DNA of 6,609 nt from an uncultured Romboutsia sp. GTDB lineage: Bacteria; Bacillota; Clostridia; Peptostreptococcales; Peptostreptococcaceae. Positions within the stretch are counted from its first letter, which is position 1. Every line of letters starts with the position of its first letter. Of this stretch, positions 5,986 to 6,609 are shown in pieces. The stretch is from contig CALFLM010000071.1 in assembly GCA_937880075.1 (NCBI GenBank), forward strand, positions 1 through 6,609, written 5' to 3'. The translations under genes were made by a program, and so were the position numbers. The notes under the pieces are model-generated. The model had not been told where the DNA came from. It searched no databases and was given only the letters and a program-made list of their open reading frames with translations.

Positions 5986-6459
5986 GTGAGAATGATAAAT
6001 GAGAATAACCCAAATGAGGATAACTGTATAAATTGTGATAATTGTATTGATTGCGAAGAGTGCATAAATTGCATAAACTGTACAAATTGTACAAACTGTG
6101 AAAATTGTATAAATTGTATGGATTGTATAGGTTGTACAGATTGTACAGATTGCGAAAATTGTACAGATTGTGAAACTTGTACAAAATGTGAAAGCTCTAT
6201 AGAATGTAAGGATAATATGAAATGCGAAGGTTGTACAAACTGTGAAGAATGTATTCAATGTGATGATTGTACTGATTGTAAGTTATGTGTAGAATGTGAA
6301 ATATGTGCAATATGTGAAAGTTGTGAGCAATGTGAAAGATGTGGAAATTGTGAAAACTGTATAAAATGTATAGAGTGTAGAGATTGTATTGATTGGTTAG
6401 AAAATCAATCTTATATAGATTATGAAATATATGATTATGATGAATTAGAAGAGGAATAA
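5986..6459 (+). CDS. Acidic protein with cysteine at every third residue
   Basis: I do not recognise a family. Numbering from the GTG at 5986 as residue 1, the 157-residue protein has a short polar N-terminus and an array of C-x-x tripeptides from residue 14 to 134. Of 41 register positions 39 are Cys; the exceptions are Ser71 and Asn77, with no insertion or deletion. The residue after Cys is mostly Ile, Thr or Glu; the one before is mostly Asn or Asp. A Tyr/Asp/Glu-rich tail (135-157) follows, with the only Trp (137). There is no signal peptide, no membrane span, and a single Pro near the N-terminus. GGAG (5976-5979) directly abuts an in-frame ATG at 5980, too close to serve it, so GTG 5986 (6-nt gap) is preferred; ATG 5992 is also possible. 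Metal or Fe-S binding, thiol storage, or a disulfide-linked spore coat are the options; none is proven. Confidence 0.8.
   Translation: MRMINENNPNEDNCINCDNCIDCEECINCINCTNCTNCENCINCMDCIGCTDCTDCENCTDCETCTKCESSIECKDNMKCEGCTNCEECIQCDDCTDCKLCVECEICAICESCEQCERCGNCENCIKCIECRDCIDWLENQSYIDYEIYDYDELEEE
6003..6015 (+). repeat. 13-bp direct repeat, left copy
   Basis: GAATAACCCAAAT occurs here inside the N-terminal codons of the Cys-rich gene and again, exactly, at 6454-6466 over its stop codon. The two copies are in different reading frames, so shared protein sequence does not explain them. Confidence 0.75.
6025..6387 (+). repeat. 9-bp-period coding array (TGY-NNN-NNN)
   Basis: Forty-one consecutive 9-bp units each start with TGT or TGC, except the units at 6196 (TCT) and 6214 (AAT). 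TGT is much commoner than TGC. The two other codons vary freely among AAT, GAT, GAA, ACA and ATA, so the array is degenerate at DNA level but exact in period. This is protein-coding structure and not a CRISPR or satellite array. Confidence 0.85.
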
Positions 6460-6466
6460 CCCAAAT
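6454..6466 (+). repeat. 13-bp direct repeat, right copy
   Basis: This is the exact partner of 6003-6015. Here the sequence contains the last Glu codon, the TAA stop and the first bases after the gene. Confidence 0.75.
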
Positions 6467-6559
6467 ATATAAATAAGAATAAAGGACTTGAAGATAAATT
6501 AAATAAATTATAAAATACAGAAACTATAGATTAAATTAGTTAGAACTCCATAATATATA

Positions 6560-6593
6560 GGGGCTGTCGCATTAAGAGTAAATAATACAATAT
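6560..6593. repeat. Inverted copy of the window-start hairpin arm
   Basis: GGGGCTGTCGCA (6560-6571) is the exact reverse complement of 40-51. The gap-free match extends to 6593, where ATACAATAT pairs with 18-26 at the same 13-base spacing, for about 26 of 34 matching positions. As read on the + strand it looks like the ascending arm of a long hairpin whose descending arm lies past the window end, and it would then terminate the Cys-rich gene. No other terminator is seen between 6460 and 6560. Confidence 0.65.
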
Positions 6594-6609
6594 ATAGTTA
6601 TGCATAATT

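Noticed and set aside
5947..6258. Reverse-strand reading frames opposite the Cys-rich gene, rich in Ile/Cys/Thr or in Leu-Tyr-Asn repeats
   Set aside because: They are mirror images of the TGT-NNN-NNN array, which excludes stops on the other strand. Neither has a ribosome binding site of its own, while the + frame has AAAGGAG and a sensible start.
6025..6387. CRISPR array or satellite DNA
   Set aside because: The period is 9 bp, there are no repeat-spacer units, and the periodicity is fully explained by Cys codons in one open frame.
5986..6459. Ferredoxin or polyferredoxin
   Set aside because: Ferredoxin motifs need CxxCxxCxxxC followed by Pro and hydrophobic core residues. Here the spacing is uniform, the single Pro lies outside the array and there is no core.
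1..6609. Composite transposon bounded by inverted repeats
   Set aside because: There is no transposase or recombinase in the window, the segment holds housekeeping genes such as hydF and trxA, and the repeats look like terminator arms.

Overview
The window is very AT-rich, with ATG, GTG and TTG starts behind strong AAGGAGG-type ribosome binding sites, and every supportable gene lies on the + strand. The gene set is a PadR/DUF1700/DUF4097 cassette, the [FeFe]-hydrogenase maturase HydF, a BFD-like [2Fe-2S] protein and a thioredoxin. Together with the base composition this points to an anaerobic, hydrogenase-bearing member of the Clostridia, plausibly Peptostreptococcaceae. The assignment to family is an inference from gene content and composition only.

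Layout. Positions 1-56 hold the trailing arm of a terminator-like hairpin whose partner lies outside the window. A 41-bp direct duplication at 260-340, each copy centred on an AGTACT dyad, forms the control region of a three-gene operon (360-2433): a PadR repressor, a DUF1700/HAAS membrane protein and a membrane-anchored DUF4097 protein. A small BFD-like ferredoxin gene (2513-2698) follows with its own candidate promoter and a strong terminator. hydF (2913-4100) and the thioredoxin gene (4454-4771) are each monocistronic and each end in a clear terminator.

The right third is unusual. Two small genes stand alone in long AT-rich non-coding stretches. The gene at 5334-5570 encodes a Lys-rich protein built of five tandem 11-residue repeats, resembling LEA, apolipoprotein or synuclein amphipathic helices. 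The gene at 5986-6459 encodes an acidic protein with cysteine at every third residue through 121 residues: 39 Cys at 41 register positions, with no insertion or deletion. I do not recognise the family of either, and the Cys-tripeptide protein is the best candidate here for something undescribed. An exact 13-bp direct repeat flanks it. The window ends with an inverted copy of the hairpin arm seen at its start.

Working together: the PadR operon looks like a self-contained, autoregulated envelope or membrane sensing unit. BFD-like protein, HydF, thioredoxin and the Cys-rich protein all concern thiol or Fe-S chemistry, but separate promoters and terminators argue against a single operon, so any functional link is speculative.
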